Positions 1-9,161 of a DNA stretch of 64,000 bases are shown piece by piece; within the stretch, counting starts at the first letter, position 1; each line of letters starts with the position of its first letter. This DNA is from Bacillus sp. FJAT-27916 (GTDB lineage: Bacteria; Bacillota; Bacilli; Bacillales; Pradoshiaceae), in assembly GCF_001183965.1 (NCBI RefSeq), contig NZ_LFZV01000001.1, positions 3,376,133 through 3,440,132 of the forward strand. The letters run 5' to 3'. The notes beneath the pieces are model-generated. The model worked only from the letters and a program-made list of their open reading frames with translations. It had not been told where the DNA came from and searched no databases. The translations under genes were made by a program, and so were the position numbers.

Positions 1-1271
<1,271 letters not shown>

Positions 1272-1304
1272 ATGTTTGATCTAGCTATAATTTAAAACAT
1301 TGAC

Positions 1305-1331
1305 GAGAGTTAAACTCGGAGTTAAACTCTC
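1305..1331 (-). other. 16S leader stem-loop
   Basis: A 27-nt inverted repeat in the pre-16S leader: GAGAGTT pairs with AACTCTC, with an inner AACT/AGTT stem and one T-T mismatch. On the plus strand it is followed directly by TTTTTT, so it would look like an intrinsic terminator for antisense transcription leaving the rRNA gene. A role in pre-16S folding or processing is inferred. Confidence 0.45.
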
Positions 1332-1424
1332 TTTTTTAAGACTTGCTTAGCGTTTCGTTTTGTTTAGTTTTCAAAGAACAATCTATTTCTTTTTCAATTC
1401 GTTGTCGTTTTCAGCGACTTTTAT

Positions 1425-1453
1425 ATCTTAACAAGTTTTTGATTTCTTGTCAA
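1425..1453 (-). promoter_or_regulatory. rrn promoter P2 (sigma-A)
   Basis: On the minus strand a perfect -35 TTGACA (1448-1453) is followed after 17 bp by TAAGAT (1425-1430). It is the promoter closer to the 16S gene, about 155 bp from the mature 5' end, as in tandem rrn promoters of Bacillus. The transcribed leader then contains a boxA-like TGTTCTTTGAAAACT. Confidence 0.85.
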
Positions 1454-1520
1454 TAACTTTTTTGAAAAAGTTTTTTTGTCGTTTACCTCGTTTTCATCAA
1501 GGTCATCAGCGACGTTTATT

Positions 1521-1549
1521 AATATATCATCTCAAAAACGTTTTGTCAA
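1521..1549 (-). promoter_or_regulatory. rrn promoter P1 (sigma-A)
   Basis: On the minus strand TTGACA (1544-1549) and TATATT (1521-1526) are separated by 17 bp. It lies about 95 bp upstream of P2, giving the usual tandem rrn arrangement. The -35 box is within 20 bp of the ygxA stop codon, so ygxA reads towards the rrn operon and no obvious terminator separates them. Confidence 0.8.
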
Positions 1550-1558
1550 TATAATTTT

Positions 1559-2440
1559 TTAAATTTCTTCATGAATTTTATAATAGCGATGATACAGCTT
1601 CATACCCTTCGTCTCCTGCAAGACAACCTCAATGTATCCCCGGTCTATTAAATATTCAATTAAGATGCGGAGGTCTTCTCCATAATAGACTAACTCTTTA
1701 TGCGAATATAGCTCATCATAGGACCAATAATCGCTGCCCCGCTCCCCGATAATCTCCATGATATGCCCAGAACCAGATTCTGTTCTTGTATGGATTAAAA
1801 AATCACTGACTAGAAACAGCAGTTCCAAACGCTGTTCTACACTCTCATCACTATAAACAAGTTCCTCATACAATTTATAAATGTCCGGTCCAATCTGCTT
1901 CACTTGGTTCCAGACCGTCACTTCCGGATGATACCCCTTCTCAATCACTTCAAGTCTCGCCAAATGATGGAGCGCATGGACAATATGATTATAGGCATCA
2001 AGAATATTTCCTTGATCGAATAGTTCTTTCCCATCCATATATCGCCTGATTAATTTAGCGAATTCTATCCCTTTCTTGATTTTTCGTCCATAGAACGGGA
2101 ATTCATCCATTTCCCTTTTCAAGGATGCTAAATAGTCATTACGGTCAAATACGATTTTTCCATTGTAGATCCAGTCGATAATTTTCCTGTTTGTACCGAG
2201 CAGTCTCCATTCATTCAATTTATCCTCCGTCACAACATGAAGAGCTGCCTTTTTATGTTCATACGCATAGTGCTTAATGAATACAGGTGGTTTATCCTGA
2301 CTATTAATGATAACGAGTAAAATGCAATCAAATGTATCCGTGCTAGGACTCTCAGGTGAATTCTTTTCGATTAATAACACACCTTGCGTTTCTGGGTTGC
2401 TTGCTCTCTCTTGGTATACAGGCCTTAGGATATCTTCCAT
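1559..2440 (-). CDS. ygxA: YgxA-like nucleotidyltransferase-fold protein
   Basis: A 293-residue soluble protein of the Bacillus YgxA family, annotated as nucleotidyltransferase-like. Its substrate is unknown. The N-terminal third (VLLIEKNSPESPSTDTFDCI) fits a degenerate nucleotidyltransferase core and the C-terminal two thirds are helical. No signal peptide or membrane segment is visible. The gene sits immediately upstream of the rrn promoters and is divergent from ygzB, the same arrangement as in B. subtilis, which supports the assignment. No terminator is seen between its stop codon and rrn P1, so read-through into the rrn promoter region is possible. Confidence 0.8.
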   Translation of the reverse strand: MEDILRPVYQERASNPETQGVLLIEKNSPESPSTDTFDCILLVIINSQDKPPVFIKHYAYEHKKAALHVVTEDKLNEWRLLGTNRKIIDWIYNGKIVFDRNDYLASLKREMDEFPFYGRKIKKGIEFAKLIRRYMDGKELFDQGNILDAYNHIVHALHHLARLEVIEKGYHPEVTVWNQVKQIGPDIYKLYEELVYSDESVEQRLELLFLVSDFLIHTRTESGSGHIMEIIGERGSDYWSYDELYSHKELVYYGEDLRILIEYLIDRGYIEVVLQETKGMKLYHRYYKIHEEI

Positions 2441-2589
2441 TGTTCTACTCCTTTAGAAGGGTTTTTGGGTATATAAACTAATTCAACAATATTCGACAGA
2501 CTTCTGCCACTATTTTGTTTTAGATTCACGATTATATAGATGACGCTGGATAATATGGTATATTATAGTAGACAAAAGGGGGATCAGCT

Positions 2590-2952
2590 GTGGCTAAGTA
2601 TAGTAGCAAAATCAATAAAATAAGAACATTCGCTCTTAGTTTGATTTTTATCGGGTTCATCATTATGTATATCGGCATTTTCTTCCGCACCTCACCTTTA
2701 CTGATGACAATCTTTATGGTTTTAGGCCTTCTCGCCATGATGGCAAGCATGGTCGTATACTTCTGGATCGGCATGCTTTCAACCAAAGCCGTACAGGTTG
2801 TCTGTCCAAATTGCGGAAAACCAACAAAGATCCTCGGCCGGGTTGATATGTGCATGCATTGCCGCGAGCCATTAACCTTAGATAAGAAGTTAGAGGGCAA
2901 GGAATTTGATGAAACCTATAATAGAAAAAACCAAGAGAACCATCATGCATAA
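2590..2952 (+). CDS. ygzB: YgzB family membrane protein
   Basis: A 120-residue protein with a GTG start preceded by AGGGGGATCAGCT. Two hydrophobic segments (about residues 10-35 and 38-60) form a membrane hairpin. The C-terminal soluble part has two CxxC pairs, VCPNCGK and DMCMHC, suggesting a small zinc-ribbon domain. The family is conserved in Bacillaceae beside perR and its function is unknown. The gene is convergent with perR, and both genes have their own hairpin terminators in the 72-bp gap. A membrane-anchored zinc ribbon next to the peroxide regulator hints at a stress link, but this is inference from position only. Confidence 0.85.
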   Translation: MAKYSSKINKIRTFALSLIFIGFIIMYIGIFFRTSPLLMTIFMVLGLLAMMASMVVYFWIGMLSTKAVQVVCPNCGKPTKILGRVDMCMHCREPLTLDKKLEGKEFDETYNRKNQENHHA

Positions 2953-2956
2953 AAAA

Positions 2957-2990
2957 GAGAAGCCTGGTTTTTCACCGGCTTCTTTTCTCT
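2957..2990 (+). terminator. ygzB terminator
   Basis: AGAAGCC (2958-2964) pairs with GGCTTCT (2977-2983), followed by a T-rich tail. It lies a few bases after the ygzB stop codon. Confidence 0.65.
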
Positions 2991-2993
2991 TAT

Positions 2994-3018
2994 AAAAAAC
3001 CCGCTAATTTAGCGGGTT
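2994..3018 (-). terminator. perR terminator
   Basis: On the minus strand AACCCGCTAA pairs with TTAGCGGGTT and is followed by a run of T. It lies directly after the perR stop codon. Confidence 0.85.
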
Positions 3019-3024
3019 CAAAAA

Positions 3025-3465
3025 TTAATGCACTTCTTTAGCTGCACAATCAGGGCAATCTCCGTAAATCTCCATTCGGTGATGAGTTACCTTGAAACCA
3101 GCTACATGCGAAGCAAGATGCTCAACCTCATCAAGACCTGGATAATGGAAATCGACAATCTTCCCGCATTTCTCACAAATAATATGGTAGTGGTCAGAGG
3201 AAGAATAATCAAAACGACTGGATGAATCTCCGTACGTCAACTCTTTCACCAATCCAACCTCTTTGAACACACGCAAGTTATTGTAGACAGTTGCTACGCT
3301 CATATTGGGAAATTTACCTTCTAATGCTTTGTAAATATCATCTGCAGTTGGATGTGTATGTGATGTAATTAAAAATTCTAATATGGCATGACGTTGCGGA
3401 GTCATGCGGACACCAGTTGTTTTCAGAGTATCTAAAGCATCTTTAAGTTGGTGAGACACCGTCAT
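3025..3465 (-). CDS. perR: Peroxide-responsive repressor PerR (Fur family)
   Basis: A 146-residue Fur-family metalloregulator that senses peroxide by metal-catalysed histidine oxidation and represses oxidative-stress genes. An N-terminal winged helix (about 1-85) with [12 protein letters not shown] as recognition helix precedes a C-terminal dimerisation domain. By alignment with B. subtilis PerR shifted by one residue, the regulatory site is H38, D86, H92, H94 and D105, and the structural zinc is held by C97, C100, C137 and C140 (CEKC and CPDC). All are present. The Asp at the D105 position (IVDF) marks PerR rather than Fur. Upstream lies a near-consensus Per box, consistent with autoregulation. 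Neighbours ygzB and bcp match B. subtilis. Confidence 0.95.
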   Translation of the reverse strand: MTVSHQLKDALDTLKTTGVRMTPQRHAILEFLITSHTHPTADDIYKALEGKFPNMSVATVYNNLRVFKEVGLVKELTYGDSSSRFDYSSSDHYHIICEKCGKIVDFHYPGLDEVEHLASHVAGFKVTHHRMEIYGDCPDCAAKEVH

Positions 3466-3492
3466 GCACTCCCTTTTTTATAGATTCTTACT

Positions 3493-3507
3493 TTATAATG
3501 GTTACAA
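3493..3507. promoter_or_regulatory. Per box upstream of perR
   Basis: TTATAATGGTTACAA matches the Per box TTATAATNATTATAA at 12 of 14 specified positions: the left half is perfect and the right half has two changes. It lies 28-42 bp upstream of the perR start, overlapping the likely promoter, so autorepression by PerR is expected. Confidence 0.75.
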
Positions 3508-3595
3508 TAAGTTTACTTGATAAAGCGCCGTATTGTCAATGTTTCTACCAACCTAGCGGGTATAAGTCATCCACTCAGATTGGTAATCTCCTCTC

Positions 3596-4144
3596 CTATT
3601 CATGCAGCGTGGGTTCAAGACGGCCTAAACGCAGGTTCAAGAAACGCGCTGCAACGAAGAGCAAATCGGAGAGCCTGTTCAAGTAGGCAATCACGAGAGG
3701 GTTGACTCCTTCGCCAATCGCGATAGCTTTTCTTTCTGCCCTTCTGACAATCGTTCGTGCAACATGCAGCGTTGCACCAGCAGGATGTCCGCCCGGAAGA
3801 ATGAAGTTCTTGAAGGGAGGAAGCTCCTCATTTAGCTCATCAATATACAATTCCATATCCGTAATGGACTCCTTCTTGAGTACCCATCCGACTTTTTTGC
3901 CCTCTGGTGTTGCTAATTCAGCACCAACATGAAATAGATCTGTTTGAATGACATGGAAGACTTGTTGAAGCTTATCTTTCCCCTCAAAGTCCAAATCATG
4001 TATATGACTAAGAGCGAGTCCAATCATCGAATTCGCCTCATCACAGGTACCATAGGCTTCTACACGTAAATCTGTTTTCAAGACTCTTGTCCCGTAAACA
4101 AGGGATGTTTGCCCTTTATCTCCAGTTCTCGTATAAATCTTCAA
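3596..4144 (-). CDS. Cob(I)yrinic acid a,c-diamide/cobalamin adenosyltransferase, PduO type
   Basis: A 182-residue PduO/CobO-2-type ATP:cob(I)alamin adenosyltransferase, which makes adenosylcobalamin. The N-terminal motif KIYTRTGDKGQTSLVYG is the ATP-binding signature of the family. The C-terminal helix carries RTIVRRAERKA and the YLNRLSDLLFVAARFLN block with the conserved Arg-Leu-Ser-Asp. Length is normal for the family. The start follows AGGAAAGGGG. It begins 2 bp after the upstream dehydrogenase gene, so the two are almost certainly cotranscribed. The gene is not part of the B. subtilis perR-bcp interval and so is a local insertion. No other B12 gene is near. Confidence 0.93.
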   Translation of the reverse strand: MKIYTRTGDKGQTSLVYGTRVLKTDLRVEAYGTCDEANSMIGLALSHIHDLDFEGKDKLQQVFHVIQTDLFHVGAELATPEGKKVGWVLKKESITDMELYIDELNEELPPFKNFILPGGHPAGATLHVARTIVRRAERKAIAIGEGVNPLVIAYLNRLSDLLFVAARFLNLRLGRLEPTLHE

Positions 4145-4146
4145 TA

Positions 4147-5106
4147 TTAATACCCCTTTCCTAAATCGATTTTATTCATATAATCATCTTCTTTTCTGCC
4201 AGAATACACATCTAAGTTGTGCTCAAAGATGGCAAAGGCTCTCGGAAGATAATTCTCCGTGATACTGGAGATATGCGGAGTTATCGTCAAGTTCGAATAG
4301 CCCCAAAGCGGGTTATCGGCGTCAAGCGGCTCGGCAGGAAACACATCAAGCGCCATATGACCAACGACCTTATCCTCCAGCACCCTCTTCAACGTCTCTA
4401 TCGTGATAAGATCTCCTCTTCCTAGATTAATAAAGAGAGCATCACTTCTCATCTGCTTGAAATGATCATATGTGAGAAGCCCCCTCGTCTCTGGCGTACT
4501 TGGCAGGACAGACACAATGATATGTGCCTCCGGGAGTACCTGATTCAATTGTCCAATTGGGTGCACATCAGAAAAACTCTCTCCATCATAACGGCCGCTT
4601 CTATTCACGCCAATCACCTTCATTTGGAATGCATCAGCAAGACGAGCTATTTCCTCCGGAATAGCTCCAGTTCCAAGCAACAAGAGTGTCTTTCCGCACA
4701 ATTCACCTACAGGGAGCCATTTATTCCATGTACTCTCCCTTTGCAAATCCTTTAAGTCAGCCAGCCTTTTCACATGTGATAACATGAGACCCAGTGCAAA
4801 TTCAGACATCGGGACAGCATGGATACCTCTTGCGTTCGTCACAAGGATTCCCCTGCTCTCGATAGCTTCAATCGGCATCTTATCAATACCTGCAGCCATT
4901 GCGCTAATCCATTTGAGCGAGGACGCACGATTGATAATTTCTGGGCTCAAGTCTTCCGCATATGTAATGAAGATTTCCATTTCACCAATCAGTTTATCGT
5001 CAATCTGTTCCATCCCCTTAAAAAAGCAGAACTCATGTTCATTAAACTTCTCAGTGATGGATTTCTGCAGCGCTCTCGGAGGCAAAAAAGACGAGACAAT
5101 TTTCAT
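4147..5106 (-). CDS. D-2-hydroxyacid dehydrogenase family protein
   Basis: A 319-residue member of the D-isomer-specific 2-hydroxyacid dehydrogenase family, which reduces 2-keto acids with NAD(P)H. The start MKIVSSF is chosen because GGGGGA sits 7 nt upstream; an ATG 15 bp earlier has no such site. The nucleotide-binding fold contains LLLLGTGAIPEEIARLADAF, where the usual third glycine of GxGxxG is replaced by proline. Catalytic elements include INLGRGDLI (conserved Arg), the Glu region LDVFPAEPLD and TPHIS with the catalytic His. The substrate cannot be told from sequence. It forms a two-gene unit with the adenosyltransferase. Confidence 0.88.
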   Translation of the reverse strand: MKIVSSFLPPRALQKSITEKFNEHEFCFFKGMEQIDDKLIGEMEIFITYAEDLSPEIINRASSLKWISAMAAGIDKMPIEAIESRGILVTNARGIHAVPMSEFALGLMLSHVKRLADLKDLQRESTWNKWLPVGELCGKTLLLLGTGAIPEEIARLADAFQMKVIGVNRSGRYDGESFSDVHPIGQLNQVLPEAHIIVSVLPSTPETRGLLTYDHFKQMRSDALFINLGRGDLITIETLKRVLEDKVVGHMALDVFPAEPLDADNPLWGYSNLTITPHISSITENYLPRAFAIFEHNLDVYSGRKEDDYMNKIDLGKGY

Positions 5107-5177
5107 AATTACATCCCCCAAACATCTTATAACTAATTTCTTACTATTTATATTAAGAAACTTTCCCTATAAATACC

Positions 5178-5213
5178 AAAAAAAGGACTGCAAAATAATG
5201 ATCTTTTGCAGTC
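5178..5213 (-). terminator. Terminator downstream of the aminopeptidase gene
   Basis: On the minus strand GACTGCAAAA pairs perfectly with TTTTGCAGTC (5187-5196 with 5204-5213), followed by CTTTTTTT. It lies about 100 bp after the aminopeptidase stop codon. A second inverted repeat (ATGAGCC/GGCTCAT) overlaps that stop codon but has no T-run. Confidence 0.8.
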
Positions 5214-5309
5214 ATCAACATTTATGTTTGAGGAGGTATTCCCTGATTTCATCTTATTCAGATTGTCCGAGGTTGATTAGGGGATGAGCCTTCATTCTAT
5301 AAAAAGGGC

Positions 5310-6431
5310 TCATTTCCCCTTCCGAAGCAAGGCATTCGGATTCAATCCCTCAAGCTCCGGGACGACAAATAAACCATTTTTGCGAATGAGACGGTCATCG
5401 AAGTAAATCTCTCCTCCACCGTATTCCTCACGCTGGACAAGAACCATATCCCAATGGATAGAGGATACATTTCCATTATCCGCTTCCTTATAAGCCAATC
5501 CAGGCGTGAAATGAATACTGCCATTAATTTTCTCATCAAAGAGAATGTCGCCCATTGGATGATGAATCATCGGATTGAGGCCAAGTGCGAACTCTCCAAT
5601 ATATCGGGCACCTTCGTCAGTATCAAAAATATCATTTATTTTCTCTGATTGATCAGCCGCAGCTTTGATAATCTTTCCATCTTTAAAGGTCAAACTCACA
5701 TTACGGAAGGTTGTCCCCTGGTAGGGACAAGGAGTGTTATAGGTAATGGTGCCGTTAACGCTGTCTCTGACAGGAGCGGTATACACTTCCCCATCCGGTA
5801 TATTTCGCTCCCCATAGCACATAACAGCCGGTATCCCCTTGATTGAAAAGGTGAGGTCTGTGCCCGGTGACACGATACGCACACGGTCAGTCTTCTCCAT
5901 TAATTCTTTTAGAGGTTTCATAGCAGCTGCCATCTTTGCATAATCAACCGTACATACATCAAGAAGGAAATCCTCAAATTTACTCGTGCTCATGCCAGCT
6001 TTTTGTGCGAGCGATTTTGTCCGGTAATTCAGGAGTACCCAACGGCATTTATTAATATAGTAATCAGTAACAGGCTTCATGACTTCACCGCTCACCCTGA
6101 ATACCTCTGCAGGGATATCGGTCATCTCCGCGTCATTCTCTTCCCCGACTATGTAAATCAGCGCGTCCAAGTCTTGGAATCGCTGCATTTCCCACCTGGC
6201 GATTGTTTCATACTGCTCAAGGCTGCTTTGTATAGCCCATTGCCTATCTAATTCATCATCCTTAAGCTCCATGAATGGATAGGCTCCCAGCTTATACGCC
6301 TCCTCAAGCAATTCGAGCATAAGCGGTTTTGTATTCGGTTGGCCGTGAATCATGATTTTATCCCCTTTTCCCGCTTTCACAGAATGCTCAAGGATTTGTT
6401 TGGCCAGTACCTTTAATCGCGGATCCCTCAT
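5310..6431 (-). CDS. Aminopeptidase, M29 (AmpS/AmpT) family
   Basis: A 373-residue cytosolic metallo-aminopeptidase of the thermophilic-aminopeptidase family M29, which removes N-terminal residues from peptides. Family landmarks include GDKIMIHG near the N-terminus and a C-terminal metal-site region. In that region GERNIPDGEVYTAP contains the conserved Glu, HPMGDILFDEKI and GSIHFTPG contribute His and Glu, and SIHWDMV carries the His-x-Asp ligand. Length fits the shorter Bacillus members (about 370 residues). It is 26 bp downstream of bcp on the same strand, so the two may be cotranscribed, and it ends at the terminator near 5200. Confidence 0.88.
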   Translation of the reverse strand: MRDPRLKVLAKQILEHSVKAGKGDKIMIHGQPNTKPLMLELLEEAYKLGAYPFMELKDDELDRQWAIQSSLEQYETIARWEMQRFQDLDALIYIVGEENDAEMTDIPAEVFRVSGEVMKPVTDYYINKCRWVLLNYRTKSLAQKAGMSTSKFEDFLLDVCTVDYAKMAAAMKPLKELMEKTDRVRIVSPGTDLTFSIKGIPAVMCYGERNIPDGEVYTAPVRDSVNGTITYNTPCPYQGTTFRNVSLTFKDGKIIKAAADQSEKINDIFDTDEGARYIGEFALGLNPMIHHPMGDILFDEKINGSIHFTPGLAYKEADNGNVSSIHWDMVLVQREEYGGGEIYFDDRLIRKNGLFVVPELEGLNPNALLRKGK

Positions 6432-6457
6432 CTTCTCCCTCTCCCCTCACTTTGCCT

Positions 6458-6928
6458 TTAAGATAAATTCTCCTTAATATAGGTTAACGCTTCTTCAACA
6501 TGCCCCTTCACCTTCACCTTACGCCACTCCTTGACGACTTCACCCTCTTTATTGATGACAAAGGTCGAACGCTCCACACCCATATATTCCTTACCGAAAT
6601 TTTTCTTTAAAACCCATACCCCATAGGCTTCAGACAAGACATGTTCCGGATCAGACAATAAGAGAAACGGCAAATCATATTTAGCTATGAACTTTTCATG
6701 TCTTTCCTTTGGATCAGGGCTCACACCGACAATGATGGTATCGAGTTCAGCAAACGATTGATGACTTTCTCTGAAATCGCAAGCCTCCGTCGTACAACCA
6801 GGTGTCATATCCTTTGGGTAGAAGTACAGCACAACATTCTTCCCAGCAAAATCAGCCATCGTTACAACCTTTCCATCTCCGGCCTCCAGTTTAAAGTCAG
6901 GTGCCATCTTTCCTATTAACGTACTCAT
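6458..6928 (-). CDS. bcp: Thioredoxin-dependent thiol peroxidase Bcp (peroxiredoxin)
   Basis: A 156-residue atypical two-cysteine peroxiredoxin that reduces peroxides with electrons from thioredoxin. The active-site segment YFYPKDMTPGCTTEACDF places the peroxidatic cysteine at C45 and the resolving cysteine at C50, spacing typical of Bcp/PrxQ. The conserved Arg is in FVINKEGEVVKEW's preceding ERS segment. The gene equals ygaF in B. subtilis and lies near perR as there. A GGAGG-type site precedes the ATG. No Per box was noticed immediately upstream, so control by PerR is not supported from the sequence. Confidence 0.95.
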   Translation of the reverse strand: MSTLIGKMAPDFKLEAGDGKVVTMADFAGKNVVLYFYPKDMTPGCTTEACDFRESHQSFAELDTIIVGVSPDPKERHEKFIAKYDLPFLLLSDPEHVLSEAYGVWVLKKNFGKEYMGVERSTFVINKEGEVVKEWRKVKVKGHVEEALTYIKENLS

Positions 6929-6968
6929 ATCGATTCCTCCTTCACTTTACATCTATTTATTACTATAC

Positions 6969-7385
6969 CTAATTACGGTCAATTTTTACATTCTCAAAGT
7001 CAATGGCCGTACGAACAACAAATGCCGCCGGCAGCGCATATCCAATTAACGCTTCTATAGAAGCAATCCATCTCCCGACACCAACAGGCACCATATCCCC
7101 ATACCCCACAGACAGCAAGGTCATCGTGCTGAAATAGAGTGATGAAGCAAGCTTGGCGAAGAACCCTCCCATAACAGGCAAACCGTTCAAGTGAATAACC
7201 GAACCAAATTTCAAATCCATCAAGACATACAATAACCCAAAGCCTATCAAGAAGATGAAATAGACCGTTATAATCCAATACAAATGCTCCAAGGAAATTC
7301 TCTCTCCCTTCTCAGTCGGAAGCAAGAGGCTCTTCAAGCTCATCCCCAGGCATATAATCACCGCTGATATAAACACATAGAACAA
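6969..7385 (-). CDS. Two-TM potassium channel family protein
   Basis: An ion-channel protein of about 138 residues with several hydrophobic segments. A pore loop carries TLLSVGYGDMVPV, the K+ selectivity filter GYGD preceded by T and V. It lacks a cytosolic RCK/TrkA-N domain. The start is a judgement: an ATG at 7412 lacks a ribosome binding site, while the TTG at 7385 is preceded at 7 nt by AAGGAGG, so I prefer TTG. It is divergent from hemL and lies 40 bp upstream of bcp on the same strand. Confidence 0.85.
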   Translation of the reverse strand: MFYVFISAVIICLGMSLKSLLLPTEKGERISLEHLYWIITVYFIFLIGFGLLYVLMDLKFGSVIHLNGLPVMGGFFAKLASSLYFSTMTLLSVGYGDMVPVGVGRWIASIEALIGYALPAAFVVRTAIDFENVKIDRN

Positions 7386-7551
7386 AGGATTCCCTCCTTC
7401 AATCGCGAACATCCCGCTAGTAATATATACTCAAGGCTCTGCATAACTATGATTGGTTGTACAGAACTGCTGGTTGGCTCGACCATATACAAATAAAGTT
7501 TGGGAGTGCTACAATATATTACGTGCTTTATGCATGAAGGAGGTATTTTTT

Positions 7552-8844
7552 ATGAATCATACACAATCTGAGAAGCTGCATGCAGAAGCCCTCGAAATTA
7601 TCGTCGGAGGAGTCAACTCCCCCTCACGGTCATACAAGGCTGTCGGCGGCGGATCGCCCGTCTCCATGGTAAAAGGTAAAGGCGCTTACTTCTGGGATGT
7701 TGACGGCAATAAGTACATAGACTACCTTGCTGCTTTTGGACCGATTATTACAGGTCATGCACATCCCCATATTACGAAGGCCATTACGGAAGCAGCAGAG
7801 AACGGGGTACTCTATGGAACACCAACACCATCAGAATTGACGTTTGCCAAAATGCTGCAGGAAGCCATTCCTTCTATGGAAAAAATTCGTTTCACAAATT
7901 CAGGCACTGAATCCGTCATGTCAACGATTCGTGTTGCCAGAGCGTATACAGGAAGAGACAAGATCGTTAAATTTGCCGGATGCTATCACGGACATTCCGA
8001 TCTCGTATTAGTCGCTGCAGGCTCAGGGCCATCTACACTCGGTACACCTGACTCTGCCGGTGTTCCTCAAAGCATTGCCAAAGAGGTTATAACTGTACCA
8101 TTCAATGATGTTGAATCTTTTAAAGAGACAATGGAGAAATGGGGAGAAGAAGTAGCAGGTATTCTCGTTGAACCAATCGTCGGAAACTTCGGCATCGTTC
8201 AGCCGCAGCCAGGATTCCTTGAATCTGTAAATGAAATCGCTCATGCACACGGTTCCCTTGTCATCTATGATGAGGTCATCACTGCATTCCGCTTTATGTA
8301 TGGCGGTGCTCAAAACCTATTAGGCGTGGAGCCGGACATTACCGCTATTGGGAAAATCATCGGCGGCGGCCTGCCAATTGGCGCCTATGGCGGCAGAAAA
8401 GAAATCATGGATAAGGTAGCCCCAATGGGACCCGCTTACCAAGCTGGAACAATGGCCGGAAACCCTGCTTCCATGTTAGCTGGCATCGCTTGCCTCGAAA
8501 TCTTGAAAGAAGAAGGGGTATATGACCGCCTAGACACGCTCGGTGCCCGATTAGAAGACGGCATCCGCAATGCAGCTAAGCAGCATAATGTAGCTATTCA
8601 GCTTAATCGATTAAAAGGTGCCTTGACTGTATACTTCACAGATTCAAAAGAAGAAATCATCAATTACGCACAGGTAGAAGCAACTGACGGAGAAAAATTC
8701 GGCCGTTTCTTCAAACTCATGCTTGAGCAGGGCATTAATCTCGCCCCTTCGAAATATGAGGCTTGGTTCTTAACAACCGCTCATACAGAAGAAGATATTG
8801 ATAGAACGATAGAAGCAGTCAACGAAGCATTCAAATCTTTATAA
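7552..8844 (+). CDS. hemL: Glutamate-1-semialdehyde 2,1-aminomutase
   Basis: A 430-residue PLP enzyme that converts glutamate-1-semialdehyde to 5-aminolevulinate, an early step of haem and corrin synthesis. The start at [10 protein letters not shown] follows GGAGGTATTTTTT; an upstream in-frame ATG at 7453 has no such site. Motifs include VNSPSRSY near the N-terminus, [16 protein letters not shown], the aspartate in [11 protein letters not shown], and the PLP lysine K268 in [17 protein letters not shown]. Position next to bcp and perR matches B. subtilis gsaB, the second paralogue, rather than the hem operon copy. The gene stands alone and ends at a hairpin. Confidence 0.95.
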   Translation: MNHTQSEKLHAEALEIIVGGVNSPSRSYKAVGGGSPVSMVKGKGAYFWDVDGNKYIDYLAAFGPIITGHAHPHITKAITEAAENGVLYGTPTPSELTFAKMLQEAIPSMEKIRFTNSGTESVMSTIRVARAYTGRDKIVKFAGCYHGHSDLVLVAAGSGPSTLGTPDSAGVPQSIAKEVITVPFNDVESFKETMEKWGEEVAGILVEPIVGNFGIVQPQPGFLESVNEIAHAHGSLVIYDEVITAFRFMYGGAQNLLGVEPDITAIGKIIGGGLPIGAYGGRKEIMDKVAPMGPAYQAGTMAGNPASMLAGIACLEILKEEGVYDRLDTLGARLEDGIRNAAKQHNVAIQLNRLKGALTVYFTDSKEEIINYAQVEATDGEKFGRFFKLMLEQGINLAPSKYEAWFLTTAHTEEDIDRTIEAVNEAFKSL

Positions 8845-8874
8845 ATTCATCAAGATGAATAATTATTCAAAGGT

Positions 8875-8903
8875 AAATCCGCTTATCATAAGCGGATTTA
8901 TTC
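8875..8903 (+). terminator. hemL terminator-like hairpin
   Basis: AAATCCGCTTA pairs with TAAGCGGATTT around a 3-nt loop, 30 bp after the hemL stop codon. The T-run behind it is short (TTTATT), so termination may be weak. Confidence 0.6.
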
Positions 8904-8988
8904 TACAAATGAATAAAGGAAGCGTTTACATTAGGCTGTTTTACTGATTGCATATTTTTTTACAATCTAGTGACCAATGCATAATTAA

Positions 8989-9017
8989 TTGATTTCTGAA
9001 AATTCTAATGATACTAT
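8989..9017 (+). promoter_or_regulatory. Candidate sigma-A promoter of gltB
   Basis: TTGATT (8989-8994) and TACTAT (9012-9017) are 17 bp apart. Transcription starting near 9024 would give a leader of about 140 nt before the glutamate synthase ATG. Nothing else gene-like is seen in the 8904-9110 stretch. Confidence 0.55.
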
Positions 9018-9110
9018 ATAGCTATTAGTCTTTAATGATTGTATACCCTCACACTATGTATTCCCTTCCAATTAGTTTCCAAAGTTACATCCAATACCAC
9101 AAGTTTAAGC

Positions 9111-9161
9111 AGGAGGTGAACTGGCAATTAAATAGGCGCAAGCTTATCCGTTGCCTTTCTT
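9111..9161 (+). other. gltB leader: distant Shine-Dalgarno plus hairpin
   Basis: A perfect AGGAGGTGA (9111-9119) lies 45 nt upstream of the gltB ATG, far beyond normal spacing, while the bases directly before the ATG (CCTTTCTT) contain no ribosome binding site. Between them GGCAA (9123-9127) can pair with TTGCC (9151-9155), which would loop out 33 nt and leave 12 unpaired bases between the Shine-Dalgarno and the ATG. The folded-leader model is inference. The only reading frames starting at ordinary spacing from this site are a few codons long. Confidence 0.45.

Noticed and set aside
5225-5281. 18-codon plus-strand frame (MFEEVFPDF...)
   Set aside because: The GAGGAGG lies inside the frame, not before the ATG, and the region is an intergenic gap between minus-strand genes.
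5271-5318. Second terminator for the aminopeptidase gene (ATGAGCC/GGCTCAT)
   Set aside because: No T-run follows; the proper terminator is at 5178-5213.
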